Part shown: piece after piece, positions 11,433-30,700 of the stretch | Position numbering within the stretch: the stretch's first letter is position 1 | Layout of the letters: the number at the start of each line of letters is the position of its first letter | Source: Dysidea avara | Taxonomy: Eukaryota; Porifera; Demospongiae; Dictyoceratida; Dysideidae | Assembly: GCF_963678975.1 (NCBI RefSeq) | Contig: NC_089276.1 | Location: 24,349,059 to 24,413,058 of the forward strand | Direction: 5' to 3' | DNA: 64,000 nt | Position numbers and translations under genes: made by a program | The notes under the pieces: generated by a model | What the model saw: only the letters and a program-made list of their open reading frames with translations | Told to the model about the DNA's origin: nothing | Database searches by the model: none

Positions 11433-11723
11433 ACTATGTTTGGAGCTACATCAGTCACAAGACTCACATATGTGTTACCTTTTCTTCAAATTATTGACGA
11501 AGGCGTGGTCTGCATTCTCATGACAGCTCCTCAAGTTAACAGCATCATACACTGATTTGAAACCTCCACGAGCTGGAAGGAGTTTCTTCGCATACCCCCA
11601 TATCAGCTCAGCAACGTTACATTCAATTTTGGGATCATAAGACGCTGGATTAGAGTCTAATACACCATCAGCCACTGTCAATAACACTAAGAGAACGCCT
11701 GACAAAACGAACACTCTATACAT

Positions 11724-11751
11724 CTTGTCACGTGATTACGTCACTTGAAAG
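11724..11751. promoter_or_regulatory. 28-bp gap between two divergent start codons
   Basis: The start codons of the two beta-helix paralogues are separated by only 28 bp. That gap contains CACGTG (an E-box word) and TTACGTCA (a CRE/ATF-like word). Any promoter must therefore overlap the two first exons, or the two transcripts must overlap at their 5' ends. The words are seen; their use is inference. Confidence 0.55.
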
Positions 11752-18227
<6,476 letters not shown>

Positions 18228-18960
18228 TGTAGAGTATCATGTGTTCATATTCAAGCAAAAATTAACAAATAATATGATATTTTATTCATTTGTATTAAAT
18301 TTATCAAACTATTGCTATGCACATGTACACTAGTCAAATTCATCTCCATACATCTTCACGTTTCGTAATTTCTTTCTTAAACAAATCCTTTTCCCATCTC
18401 AGAAGATGATGTACAAATGTTTCATTGGGCCTTAATCATGTATGAAACATGTGAATAAATCATATACATAATTATGGTAAAAATACATTCTGTTGCATGG
18501 GTGTAGCCAGGATTTTTCAATGGGAATGGACAATATCCGTAATGAAAAGATTTGATGCATGTTGGTGCGGGGGCTTCAGAGACTTTGGCACACAGTATTT
18601 GAAATGCATGTTGTCTAGTTTTTTACTCATGGAACCAGGAGATAACAAAGGTAAGAAGTAATACATGTATCATAACAATGCAAAATGCACTCCAACAAAG
18701 AAAGCAGACCAAAAATTTTAAATTCAGACAAATATGCTTATTTGTATAGTATATGCCTCACCTTTGCCCTTTTTTGAATTTATAAATACTATAACAGGGA
18801 AACACTATCTCGCCCAATACCTCCCATGCAAAGTCCCCACACTAGCAAAGCCATTAATTTTTGTTTCGTGACACCAGAAAACGTCATTGCGGATATCGTC
18901 CATTATGTATGATGTATAGTATGTAAGTCACAGATGCAGAGGTCTAGTTAACATATTAAC
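18228..18960. other. 3' flank of the beta-helix gene with a small inverted-repeat element
   Basis: A possible AATAAA polyadenylation signal for the beta-helix gene lies at 18454. ATGGACAATATCCGTAATG at about 18535 is inverted as CATTGCGGATATCGTCCAT at about 18890, suggesting a degenerate element between them. No gene is seen. Confidence 0.45.
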
Positions 18961-20085
18961 ATGAAAGTGTAACTTGATAACAGCTAAGGCAATGGGCTTG
19001 ATTTTTTCACTGTGTGATGTCACTTCTTCCTGAAAGATACTTTTGCCATACTGCAATACATGCTTCATGGAGTTACCTGAGTTCTCCTTCGTGTCCCATT
19101 AATCTTTGCTGACAGCGCAAGGTGTTGATTCATGGTAGCATCAAGTGACAGGGGGGGGGGGGGGGGGGGGAAAGGGGGGCTCTTAACCCCTCCAAGTATA
19201 CCAAGATCGGGATACTCTAATAGAGCAGTCACTCTAATAAAGCAGTCACAGTATTAGAGCAGTGTGAGTTACCTGAGTTCTCCTTCGTGTCCCATTAATC
19301 TTTGCTGACAGCGCAAGGTGTTGATTCATGGTAGCATCAAGTGACAGGGGGGGTCAAGGGGGGCTCTTAACCCCTCCAAGTATACCAAGATCGGGATACT
19401 CTAATAGAGCAGTCACTCTAATAAAGCAGTCACAGTATTAGAGCAGTGTGTAGTGAGCTATTTAAGGATTTTGATGTACTTTATCAGCAATAAATGCATA
19501 GTTGGAGAGGTAGGCAGCTATTGTCAGCTGGCTTATCCCTTTTTTTTTTTAGTTTGTTGTCACATCTTACCAAACCAGAGATAATGTAGTGCCTCAATTC
19601 ATTTTGACCCCCCCTTTCCATAACAACGGATCTGCCCCTGCCGAGTGATAGTTCCCTACTTTTGACAGGAATCATCTGAGTTTTCCGTTGTGACTGGATT
19701 GATTGTAAAGGTCCTTCTTTGCTTGTAACACTGTGTGACAGGCTGAACATAGTTGAAAACAAAGTGTAATGGCCACTTCAATATTTCAGTAATTGATAGC
19801 TGGGGCATGCGTTCAGATGAAAATGATAAGCCTGGTGCTATTGTTTCTGTTCACCAGTCATAATGTTACAAACAAGTAAACGAACAAGTATAAAGAATTT
19901 TAAGTTTGATTAGGAATTATAGAAATAAAAAGTAGTGAAACAAGGGAAGTTGCCTACAACTGAAGATATACTAGTAGACATTTGATCCCTATTTCAGTCG
20001 TGGTGTAGACTGAAGTAGGGATTTAATGTCCACTACTACAGTATATCTTCAAGTGTAGGCGACCACCCCTGTTTCACTGCAATTA
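18960..20085 (-). repeat. Fold-back repeat family, left-arm copy with hairpin B
   Basis: In minus orientation this carries the interior of a repeat family also found at 20289, 25878, 36120-39622, 58322 and 62515. It ends in a hairpin (about 19930-20080) with arms AGTGAAACAAGGGAAGTTGC and its inverse, and a centre where GATCCCTATTTCAG faces CTGAAGTAGGGATT. A local tandem duplication (19070-19451) interrupts the interior. Confidence 0.7.
19070..19451. repeat. Tandem duplication of about 190 bp with a long poly-G tract
   Basis: Copy one (19070-19265) and copy two (19266-19451) are nearly identical from GAGTTACCTGAGTTCTCC to three 17-nt units (CTCTAATAGAGCAGTCA and variants) in tandem. They differ chiefly at a G tract: about 22 G in copy one, 7 in copy two. 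Confidence 0.85.
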
Positions 20086-20288
20086 ATTCCTAAAATTCTT
20101 AATTTTTCCTTATAGCACTAACTTCACACAAGTGTAACATACAGAGCCTTACAATTGGGTATCTATAACTATCGGTAAATTAGGGTAACATATCGGATAT
20201 CAATAAAACTTAAAACATGGAAAAAGTAAAGTAAGATAAACTTTTTGAAGCCATATAGAGTTTAAAATTTGTCCATCCCAAGGGTATA

Positions 20289-20800
20289 CAAGTACACAAA
20301 AAACTTTGGAATTTTCAGGAACCATAGCACATCGATGGAACAAGCTGGAGTAGTGCACAATATTAAATCACAGTAAAACAATAAGAAGTGTTATATCCAT
20401 ACTGTACATTTCCACACAGTAGGGATATAACACTTCTTATGTTTTAATGTGATTTAATATCGTGCACTACTCCAGCTTGTTTCAGTACTTTTTTTCAATG
20501 TGCTATGGTCCCTACCCTAGTTGAAAATTCCAACTTTTTTTGTGTACTTGTTTAAATAAAATTGTTTTGACTAGTGAACCCACATATACCGCATCAAAAG
20601 AAAGAAATGGCACCGCGCACCCCAGCTATCAATTATCGTCTGAAAAGTGAAGTATCCATTACGCTTCATTGTCAGCTATGATGTCTAAATATTGTCGTCA
20701 GGGAAAAGTGGGGCTGGTTTTTTGGGTGATATTTTTCCATAGGCTATGCCCAAGCCTTTGTGGTCCCTACTATACAGTACTATCGTCCTGTATGGTGTAT
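20289..20800 (+). repeat. Fold-back repeat family, right-arm copy with hairpin A
   Basis: A palindrome of about 260 bp (20289-20552) has arms running from ACAAGTACACAAAAAA through CAAGCTGGAGTAGTGCAC to TAGGGATATAACACTTCTTA and back. A shortened plus-oriented interior and a tail (GTGGTCCCTACTATACAGTA) follow. With the preceding feature it forms a head-to-head pair. Confidence 0.75.
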
Positions 20801-21730
20801 ACACCCAATATAAGTTCACTTCATGGGCGTTTTATACATTTGTCTGCCAACACAACAATGGAACTGTGTGTGCTTTGTAAGTTTGTATATGCACATGTAA
20901 TTACTCACATAAAACTACATACTGTACAACAGCAATGAAAATAGGTAAGTACTGCTGCAATCCAGATGGGACCCGGATGTGACCCAAAATTAAAGTAGAG
21001 GCATGCACTGAGATTTGGCATTGAAAAGCAGCATAACTTTGGTCATATTATGTAGTATACAAGACCACTATTGTGAGACTATACGTATATATTACAGCAA
21101 TTAGTCCTGCATTAATTATAGAAGTTAACTGTTAAATAGGATCATCTGCAAGAACCAGACAGTATTTTATACACAGATAATCATCGTTATCACTTCACTA
21201 CTCAGGATTGCCTTGGCAGATTAATCCCAAACCACCACCATCGTGTAGGGCAGCCTTTAGTCTATTTTACTGGTACACCATTTATAGGATATACAGTATG
21301 GTTACACAACCACAGAATTTTTAAAAAGAGCTAAAATGTACAGGAGCCTATGGAGGTTGTGGTATTTTGATTGGCCCAGCTGTCAATTAAGAATCCCTTC
21401 TATGAAAAATGAAATGGTCTATTGATGAGTGGCTCCACATACTGTATGTCCACTGACAGGTTTAAATAAAGGGCATGACTCCATTTATGCTTGCAAAGAA
21501 TGGAGATAGCAACATGCAATCCAGTATGGCTCACATAAGTTTCTTGAACTAGCGTACTTCCATTTCCATCAGTACAGCTGAACTGGTTTAATTTATTGAT
21601 CTCAGACCTGGATATTATATAAAGCAGATGAGACCCATTTGACCCACACAAAATGTGATACAAACAAATGTCCCAGAAAATCCAAAATGACCTGACCCAC
21701 TTTTCAATGCTGTTGTACAATCCAGCTTAC
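20801..21730. other. Stretch downstream of the last recovered STYXL1 exon
   Basis: The terminal exon of the STYXL1-like gene (a block starting PN..F..QL in the family) should lie here or further left. I searched the minus strand for it and did not find a convincing match. Nothing else is recognised. Confidence 0.4.
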
Positions 21731-24700
21731 CACACGCCAGCTCGGCAAATCTTGACTAAATTAGATGCAGACAGAAGGGAACACTATAAAATATGATAAG
21801 CCCATGGTAATACATGTTGGGTAAATCTGTCAAAAATTTGTAACCATGCACATGATCATATAATTATACCAAAATACTACTGTATATACTTTTAAAACCT
21901 CATATTTAGACATCAAGAAGGCCAAGGCAAAAGTTGTGCTGCGACTAACTCCAACCTTGCAGTGAATCAGTATACACCCTGAGTCCCATGCTGACCCTGC
22001 AATAAACAAAAAGCTATATAGCATAATCCGTCAGCTCAACTATAAGCTTACTATAGCGGGATATTATCAGGGGGGAATTTTTCACAGATTGCAAAATTTC
22101 GATGAGGGAAATTTTTTGCTTCTTCAGGATCTTTTTGATCAAGCTGCACATTTCGAGGAGGAAGATTTTCTGGATAGCTGCCAATCCACAAAACTCGTGA
22201 AAAATTTTCCCCCTAGAAAAAATCCTGCTATACAGTATTCTGTTATTGGAAATTTGGACACACAATAGGCATACACACACAAATTTTTGCACCAATTTTG
22301 ATAAACATTCATAGAGTTATAATAACATAAAAAGACCGGTCTTTTGCCAAGCCTACAGGATAAACTGCTTGTTGACAAACCTCTAGCTGCACCTTGTGTT
22401 CATGTTCATCCACATACGTTTATTAATCATGATTAAGTACAAGAAATGAGTATGCGCTTAATAGATAATATGCATTTAATATATACTAGTGGTACCCGCG
22501 CAAAATGCGCGTGATACTAAGACAATTGTTATGTCCTATTGTGTGAATACACTTAAATTTGAACATTACTAATGATCAAGGAGTAATCACATCATTACAT
22601 ACCAACAAAGACATGATTACGCATAGCTACTGATGTGCACACATAATTTCTTCAATGATATGTGGCACTATCATCTAGTGTGGCCTTGTGCACTGGAATT
22701 TCTGCACATCTGTGCAGTACTCATGCAAAACACAGTTCTCATGAAGGTGGCGTATCAAGATGTGTCCCATTATAACCATGCACATACATGAAAAAGATTA
22801 GTTTTGAGCGGCAGGGATGTACTCAACGTCCTTTTGACGATGATGTTGCATGAACTAACATAAAGTGTCTGAGTGTGGTATGAGGATCAGTTTACTGATA
22901 GTTGGTGCATCACCACAATGAGCTATGTTCTAATTCAACTTGCTTTTGTCACATACATTTTGGTTTATATTTATGTAGTCAATTTGAGTAACTGAATTGT
23001 ACATGTAGTTCCATTTATACATCCTAGTCATGGTATTGTACTTATTGCATGACAAAGTGTGTATGCAGTACAGTATTGAGTATGGGTATTCAAGTTTATC
23101 AGCTGTACTGAGCAAGGTCAACACAACCATGTGGATTTGGATAGAGAAGAGTTGTATTTTGTTGCTTTCTGAATCAAGGTCCATTACCAAGATGAATCCT
23201 TCATATGAAGAGTGGTTACTCTAGAAAGGTTGAGAGAGAGATTGACTGATTGAAAATTGATTGTTGGTAGAGAGGTTGTGTGTGTTCTATTAGGGTAGAT
23301 ATCGCGATTTATGTTCTATTAGGGTAGTTCAATGGAGGTAAAGTAATAGAGCTTCTAGAAGTTTCAGCTGTCCCTGTGGAGTTACCAAGGAGTGAAACGT
23401 GTCTTGTGTCTCCCTACACATTGAAGACTGCAACAGCAACTTCATGATAATATTGTCCACGATTTGTAGCCTGGTAAGGTAGATGTATGTTCTATTAGAG
23501 TAGTTGAACGTAATCTTCCGTTCTTCCTCTCTCATAATGGCAAATCTTCCTTGTGTAGTCTGTAAGGTAGCCTGATTGGAGTGACCATAGCTCGTTAAAT
23601 TTCCACACCCACTACGACTGTTTCCTTCTCCATTGCAGTTGTGTTGCTGGTAATCCTCCATTTTAGGTCTGTCTGTAGTCCCTGATCTGCTTGTATTCGT
23701 GTTGCAGTAGCTAATACTTCATCTGGCGCACAGTGGTGTGGGCCTCAGGATGTCTATCCTTGCAGTGGACAGCACAGCAGGGTGCAGAGTGTGTATTCCC
23801 AGTGACTCTTCCTTCTGTAGTCTGTCAGGTAATCTGATCATCGCTCGTAGACTTGCCACACCCACTACAAAACTCTCCTTTTATACTGGTGGGTGTGATA
23901 AAAAAACTTTTAAAAATTTCCGGATGATAGCGTACACACCAGATCACATGATCAAATTCGCTGATGTGATTGGTTAAATCATGAAAAAGTGATTGATCCT
24001 ATTTCATTGTAAGCTTTTCCATATGACGTCATCTGATTTCTATTGGCAACGCATGTATACCGGAATGCCGTATACGCGTATCGTAAACTTGTAATGGCCA
24101 TTGACAGTGATAAGTATCTCGCAACCAAGGTTAGCACGTAATGACAGACACGAAAACCACCTTATGACACATTGATTTGGACGGGTAGTTGGTCTAGCGA
24201 GTTTGAAGCTAATCGAGGGAAAAACCAGGGAGGAATTTTTATGGCCTCTATTTTCCATTTCTACAGTTCTGTCGTCCACAGGGGGAGAGAAACGTCTGGT
24301 GTAAGCTTGGATGGGGAAGGATGGTAACACAATAAGGGTCTCCAGAAAGTTTTGGACACGTTCTTGTCTTCCTCGGGTAGCTACGGTGGTTTAAAGGATA
24401 TTTCCCGTAGTTTAACGAATCGCCACCAATCCCGGATCATAAGATTCGCCTCAAATTTTAGATTTGAATGGTACCGATCAAAAGAGTTAGAGAATTATTA
24501 TACAGATATATGTACGTTAAACAACCAACTCTATGGTGCAATGGCTACAGATATAAAGCTAAAACCAAACATGTGAAACTATAGTACAATCAAATTACGT
24601 ATATGTACACAGCCACCACTATTCCAAAACATGAGTACAAAAGTCTAAAAATAAAAACTCTGAATAACTAGTTTGTTTTGGGGTTGATAAAACACAAATG

Positions 24701-27700
24701 AAGTGCATGAAAGTCATGTCAAAACAGCAAGCTTCAAAAAGAGTGTGACTTTCAAAAAAGATCTGGATAAAAGTCATGAAATTAAAGGTAGCAACTAAGC
24801 ATTAATTTCAATGCCTAAATGACAGCCTTTCAGCAAGTGGTGCTACCATCATTGCAATAGTGATGGGCGATACTGATATTTTGCCATACGATTATTGTCA
24901 TGAACAGCTAAATACATCATGAATTGTTAATAAAATGGTAAAATTACACTGAAAATTAACAGATATTTCTCTGATTATCACGATTATTGCACAATAATTG
25001 CCGATTTCGATATCACTAGTCAATGAAAAGTACACGATGTCGATTATTACCAATAAAATGATCATGATTATCACGATAATTGAATAATTGACCATCCATA
25101 AAAATTGCAGCTATTTCATCTTTAATTTCACAACTCTCTTTAACCCTGCTTTTTTTTGAAGGCCATACACTTTTTCATAGCTTGGCTATTAATGATATGG
25201 ATTGTGACAGGCGTATGCAAGACAAAAAAAATAGTCATGTTCCATTCTTATTCATGAACCAAACTATATTAAAAGTCCGAGACCAATTTTTGCTTACCAA
25301 CAAAATCCACAACATCTGTGAAATGGCTGTAAGCATCAGTATCTACTGAATCATTGATTCTCACAGTCATGTACTTGATTTCACCTGAAAAGCTACAAGA
25401 ACACATTTATAATATACTGTAGGTAACACTCAATACAGCTAGTAACATTTGTCACTGTCTTAAACCATATTAGCCAAATTCTACAGGTCACACTAGTTCT
25501 TGCAAAGCTGTCGTGGAAAACAAAATTCGTATCCCAAAAAATAGTGGATCCTAGGGTTATTCTTAACTTCAGTGATCCAACCACCTCCAGTACCCAAATG
25601 CCAAAACTGACTGTTAAATTAGGACATTTCGTCAATAGTGTGCAGTCTATTTATATTCTATTTGGGACGGAGCCCACAGAGCCCTGAGCTCCAGATATAC
25701 AGTAAATCAATGGGCTTCAGTTATCATTTACTTATCTGAATACTTTCTGCTAATTCTAGGAACAAAGATAACTAAGGATCCACTGTATTGCATCTAATAT
25801 ATATGTATATATGATAAAATTTGATTATAGTCGGCATCAACATACTTGGTTTTTACACTGCATCAATGCATAGTATAACAAGTACACAAAAAATTCAACT
25901 AGAGTAGGGACCGTGATGGCACATCAATAAAAGTACTGAAACAAGCTGGAGTAGTGCACAATATTGCAGTGTAAATCACAGTAAAACAATAAGAAGTGCT
26001 ATATCCCTACTGTGCTTATAGTAAGGATATAACACTTCTTATCGCTTTACTGTGATTTAATATCGTGCACTACTCCAGCTTGTTTCAGTACTTTTTATCA
26101 ATGTGCTATTGTCCCTACCCTAGTTGAATTTTTTGTGGACTTGTTTGTTAACTTTAAAAAATTATGACTGGCGAACCCATGCATACTGCATCAAAGATAG
26201 AATGGTGCCGCGCACCCCAGCTATCATTATCGTCTGAAAAGTTAAGTATCCATTACGCTGCGTTGTTAGCTATGTTCAACCCATTATACAGCATTACAAA
26301 TCAAGAACTATTTGAAAAAGCACCTCTGTAATCAAAGTAGCCACTATGAAAAATATGGACGATTTCTGTTACAAAGGAAAGCTGTCACGTGCTACCGCAA
26401 ATCAACACCTTTCGCTGTCAGCAAAGATAAATGGGACACAAAGGAGGACACTAAGTCCTGAAGAATACATTGTACATACTGCGGTATGCCATAAGGCACC
26501 ACTTGGGCCAAAGTGACGTCGAACAGTGAAAAAATCAAGCCCATATCCTTAGCCATCATCAAGTTACGCTTGTCTGAAGGAATCAGTCAGTCAGTCAGTC
26601 AGTAGAAAATTCCACTTAATTTTTTTAAATTCTGTAGCAACTTGTTGAAAGTGTTTCGAGTTGATCTGAACGCTTGTTTGGGCTTAGGTTTACTTGCCTC
26701 ATCGTTGTCAGGGAACTGAATTGAGGCTGGTTTTTGGGTGATGTTTTTTCGTGGGCCACGCCCAAACCTTTGTGGTCCCTACTATACAGTACTATCGTCA
26801 ATTATAGTAAAACCACTATGATACACTGTACATTGGTCTTTACACCAGTAGTATGGTTTTATCTAAAGGACAGACAACACATGTATTAAAATATTCAGGA
26901 AGCCAAGAAATTACTTTCACCTGAAAATGCCTAGATTTATTAATTCCTAGATTTGTATCTAACTAAATTTACTTACAGCTCATCATCATCCAAAGTAAGG
27001 TTTACAATGTGGCTGACCCTCAGATGATCCAACATAGTCTTATTGGCAGCATGTCTCCAGTTACCAAGATACATTTTACCAGGAATTATCACTGAAGGAT
27101 AGGTCTTAAAGGTTTCCAATTCAGTTGCACTGAAATATTGCCTATAAAAAAATTTTGGTGGCTATAATGTTCTACAATATATACTTATCGAGTTTGTGTA
27201 CATACACCCACTCTGATAGCTTTTTCACTACATATATTATAATACAGATATATAAACATAATATGGGTCATGAATCAAGACAGACGGTAGTGTGTTGTGT
27301 GGCCAAGAAAGCGTGCCTGTCACACCATGTACATGTGTATATCAACAGAAAATGCAATTTTCATGCCTGCATAGCTCTTCCCTTTCCCAAAGCACGCTAT
27401 TTTTGCATTGTAGCTTTTCCCCACATAGGGTAGGCCACACAGCAAATTTGATTAAGCCTGCTTCAGACATTCATGATATGTGGGTGGCCAAAGTTTTGAA
27501 TATGTTTCTTCTTAACGTGTCTAGATTATTGTTTCCGCACACTTTGCAAAAATTGTTATAAAATGCAAATGCGTACTTCTATTACCTTGAAATTTGGTAC
27601 AGCTAAAGAGTGTATAAATTAAAGGTGAATTCATATACTAAGTTTGGAATGAATCTGATTAATATCCATAGATGAACATCTATTTGCATAAATACGATCA

Positions 27701-30700
27701 AATTTTAGTCACAGCTACAAGGTAAATGGTGAAATTTAGTGTCTAGATACATGCTCCACCTGTCCGAATATCAATGACATAGACCAAACCCAAATAAAGT
27801 TATGCCATCACAAACACAGTATTTAACTTTAGGCTAGCCATCATAGCAGTAGTGCCTTTTGATGGCTTGACAAACAAAGAAGTAACAGCTACAGAGTTAC
27901 CAAGCAAAAACCAAACAACTGTAAATCGCAGGATCTAATAGAACAGCCATCATGGGGTAAAAATAGTGCAAATATGTTGAAAAAAAAAACTTCTAGAGTT
28001 TGAACCAGGGACCTCTATACTGTTTACCTAAAATTTTAATCCACTGAGCCACTGCTGTCATGGTTTCTTAATTTGAATAATTTCTAGTTTTCTGTCATCA
28101 TTGTGTCTGTAGATACTGTAAGAAGAAATGAAACCCCAAAGTTTGTCTCAAAGCTAGCATATATTGGGGCCATACAGAGTACAAAAAGAAATGAAATCCA
28201 CACATGAAAACAGTCAAGTTATGGAAAAGGGTGCAGCCTTTAAAAAACATGCATATGGGTGAAAAGAAATGAGTGCAATGATGCTAATAAATGTTAATAT
28301 TCATGGCTTGGCTGTTTTTGTGTGGATATTCTACTCTTATTATGAAAATTTTGTGTGCAACTTGTACGGGTTTTGCAATTACACGCATGCAGTGCTCTTA
28401 AGATGGTTGCAAAACAATAGCACAACTTTGCATATTCACTGCATGCATACAGTTTAATAGCAAAAAACTATTGAGTTCTTTTGCTATCATATTGTACATA
28501 TGCAATTTGCTTTCATACAATAGCATATTCATGCTATCCTTTTACTTGTATATTGCACGTGTGCATTTTGTTCTCATAAAATAGCAATGCATTGTGCTCT
28601 TTTTGCTTGCATACTGCATGCTTGTAGTTTGCTTTCATAAGTTAGCTTTATTAAGGGGTTGGTTTGCTCACAAATTACACACATGCAGTCTGCCCTCTTT
28701 CTGCGTACATACAGTATACAGTATTAAATAGCCATCAGATGAAAACAAACAAATGGTGCACCCAAACTGTTTGCTACCATTAACAACCTGTACAAGGAAA
28801 ACAAGAAGTAGTCTATATTAGTGGGATGTGGTGTTCTACAAGAAAACTTGTTGTAGGAGTACATGACATTACAAGTACAGCTGAGGTTGGCCTTGAGTTG
28901 CTGAGGTTGGCGTCTTGAGTCTCCGTGCTTCACAGGTGGAGAAACATTTCTAAACATGAATAAAATACTACTGCTACTGTTCATTATGGCTTCTTTGTTT
29001 TCTGTAACAAAGTGAGGGAGTGTAATTTTTAACCTTTGATTTAAAGACTTATAGAAATGTACAATTGAAAGCAGACAAGAAGCAGGAGAATATTTGGACC
29101 TGTATCAACTTCTACATTTTGCTTTTGGACAAAAGATCATCTTTGTCAAAAAATTGTGCGCAGTGAGGCCAAATAGACAGTACTGACTTGTAGTTTTGTA
29201 TTGCATGCATTTCTTGTAGATGTGAATTACAAATTAAAAGAAATAGAAATATGAAATAAATAGCCAGCATTTGCAAGCTGCATGCATGCAGTCGCTTAGC
29301 TGCTAAACTGCTCACAAGTTGCACACATGCGATGGCACACATGCGATGGCACACATGTGATGGCACACATGTGATGGCACACATGCAAGTGTTTACATGC
29401 AACAACTATGGAAATGCATGTGTGCAATCGGGCCAAATACTAACATGCACACACATGCATTTGATTACATGCATTCACATGCAAATATACGTGTGTGTTT
29501 GAATGTGAGTGTGTGCAAATTTTCATAAGGTATACACACATATATGACTGTGCTTTAAAATCCAATCTTACCTGTCTAAACACAAAAATGGATATTGTTT
29601 TAAAAATTCTTGATAACCACCATTCAACACTAGCGGATTAGTACATCCATGAGATTCCAACATTGACAGCATCTCAGTAACATCTACAAACAATTTTACA
29701 ATCATTTACAATTCTGCATGGGATTGTACGTACCTTGTGAAGCATTATCAGATTTGGAGGATTCATCATAGACAATGACAAAAGTAAACTCTTCCAAAAA
29801 GCCAGAAGGGTTTAGTAGACACCTGACATCATTTTGTATGATCTTCCATTGTTTAGCCACTAAAATGTGACTAGCAAGGTAGCAGTCTTGCAGTCTGACA
29901 TCTATCAGCAACATATAACCTGGATCATGCACATAGGGATGTATCACTCCATCATTCAGCTTATTGTATAGCTCATGACAAGTAATTAACCCTACAGACA
30001 GTGAGTACACATGATTAACATAAAATTTCAGACATTTCCATAAATATATATATAGATATGAGCTACTTATCTATGCTGAAAGTTGTCAAGAGAGTTTGCA
30101 CAAAGTAGTCTTCATTGGCAACAAAATTGCAATTAAATAATAGTTCATATCATGATATCATGGTGTCTGTTTGTCTGCTAGCATTTATACTATATTTAAC
30201 TGGTTAATAACCACAGCTCGTATAATAACTCATCCTGGATAGTAGCCATATCACAGTCTAGGATTACTGCCATAAGAGCTACCCTTGATCCACGGCTTGT
30301 ATCTAAATATGCTAATGCATGTGTTGATAAAACACATTTAAAGCAGTAGGAGCCCATAAGTGTAGCAACAGAAACCAGGCAAAGGAGTTCCAGGAAATAG
30401 CAGAGAAACTGAATGGATAATAGTATTGAAGGATAGGTCAGTGATTTGTCTTGGATTTGTGAATCTGCAGCTGTATAAACGCCACAGGTTTACTACTACA
30501 CAAAGTAGGTGCCTTAGCTGCATGGTTTTCGTTGCTAAAGTTATGCGACTGGAATGATGCCTCATATCATGCTTCCTTCAGTGCTTCATATACTACTGGA
30601 AGAGTTCTCATGAAAACCCAACGAAAACAATTTTGAAACTTAACCCTCTGAAGTCAAATGGGTGGCCAAGAATTTTCCTTACATTTTTACACACTAAACC

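Larger units (their letters stand above)
3598..11723 (-). pseudogene. Truncated paralogue of the secreted beta-helix/PAN gene
   Basis: Two exons fit together. Exon 1 (11723 to 11479) starts at an ATG, encodes a signal peptide (MYRVFVLSGVLLVLLTVADG) and a two-cysteine helical segment (CNVAELIWGYAKKLLPARGG, then SVYDAVNLRSC), and ends at AG|GTAACA in phase 2. Exon 2 begins at 3868 after an acceptor AG, also phase 2, and reads FVDPVNGSDSNPGTESKPVK through LELGPED-like sequence to ILPW near 3640. Both exons match the plus-strand gene at 11752-18227 closely. After ILPW the similarity stops and the frame ends near 3598 beside LINE sequence. The roughly 600 downstream residues of the family are absent, so this copy looks broken, though a splice to sequence left of the window cannot be excluded. 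A BEL/Pao element fills most of its first intron. Confidence 0.75.

Noticed and set aside
21400-21720. 106-codon minus frame considered as the missing last STYXL1 exon.
   Set aside because: Lacks the expected PN..F..QL block and a phase-2 acceptor giving a cysteine codon; no similarity to the family.
24040-24576. Open frames of 96 codons (minus) and 74 codons (plus).
   Set aside because: No recognisable domain, no matching splice sites, inside an intron of the STYXL1-like gene and next to repeats.
29325-29392. Regular short repeats considered as a CRISPR array.
   Set aside because: Units are contiguous 13-bp minisatellite repeats without unique spacers, in a eukaryotic intron.
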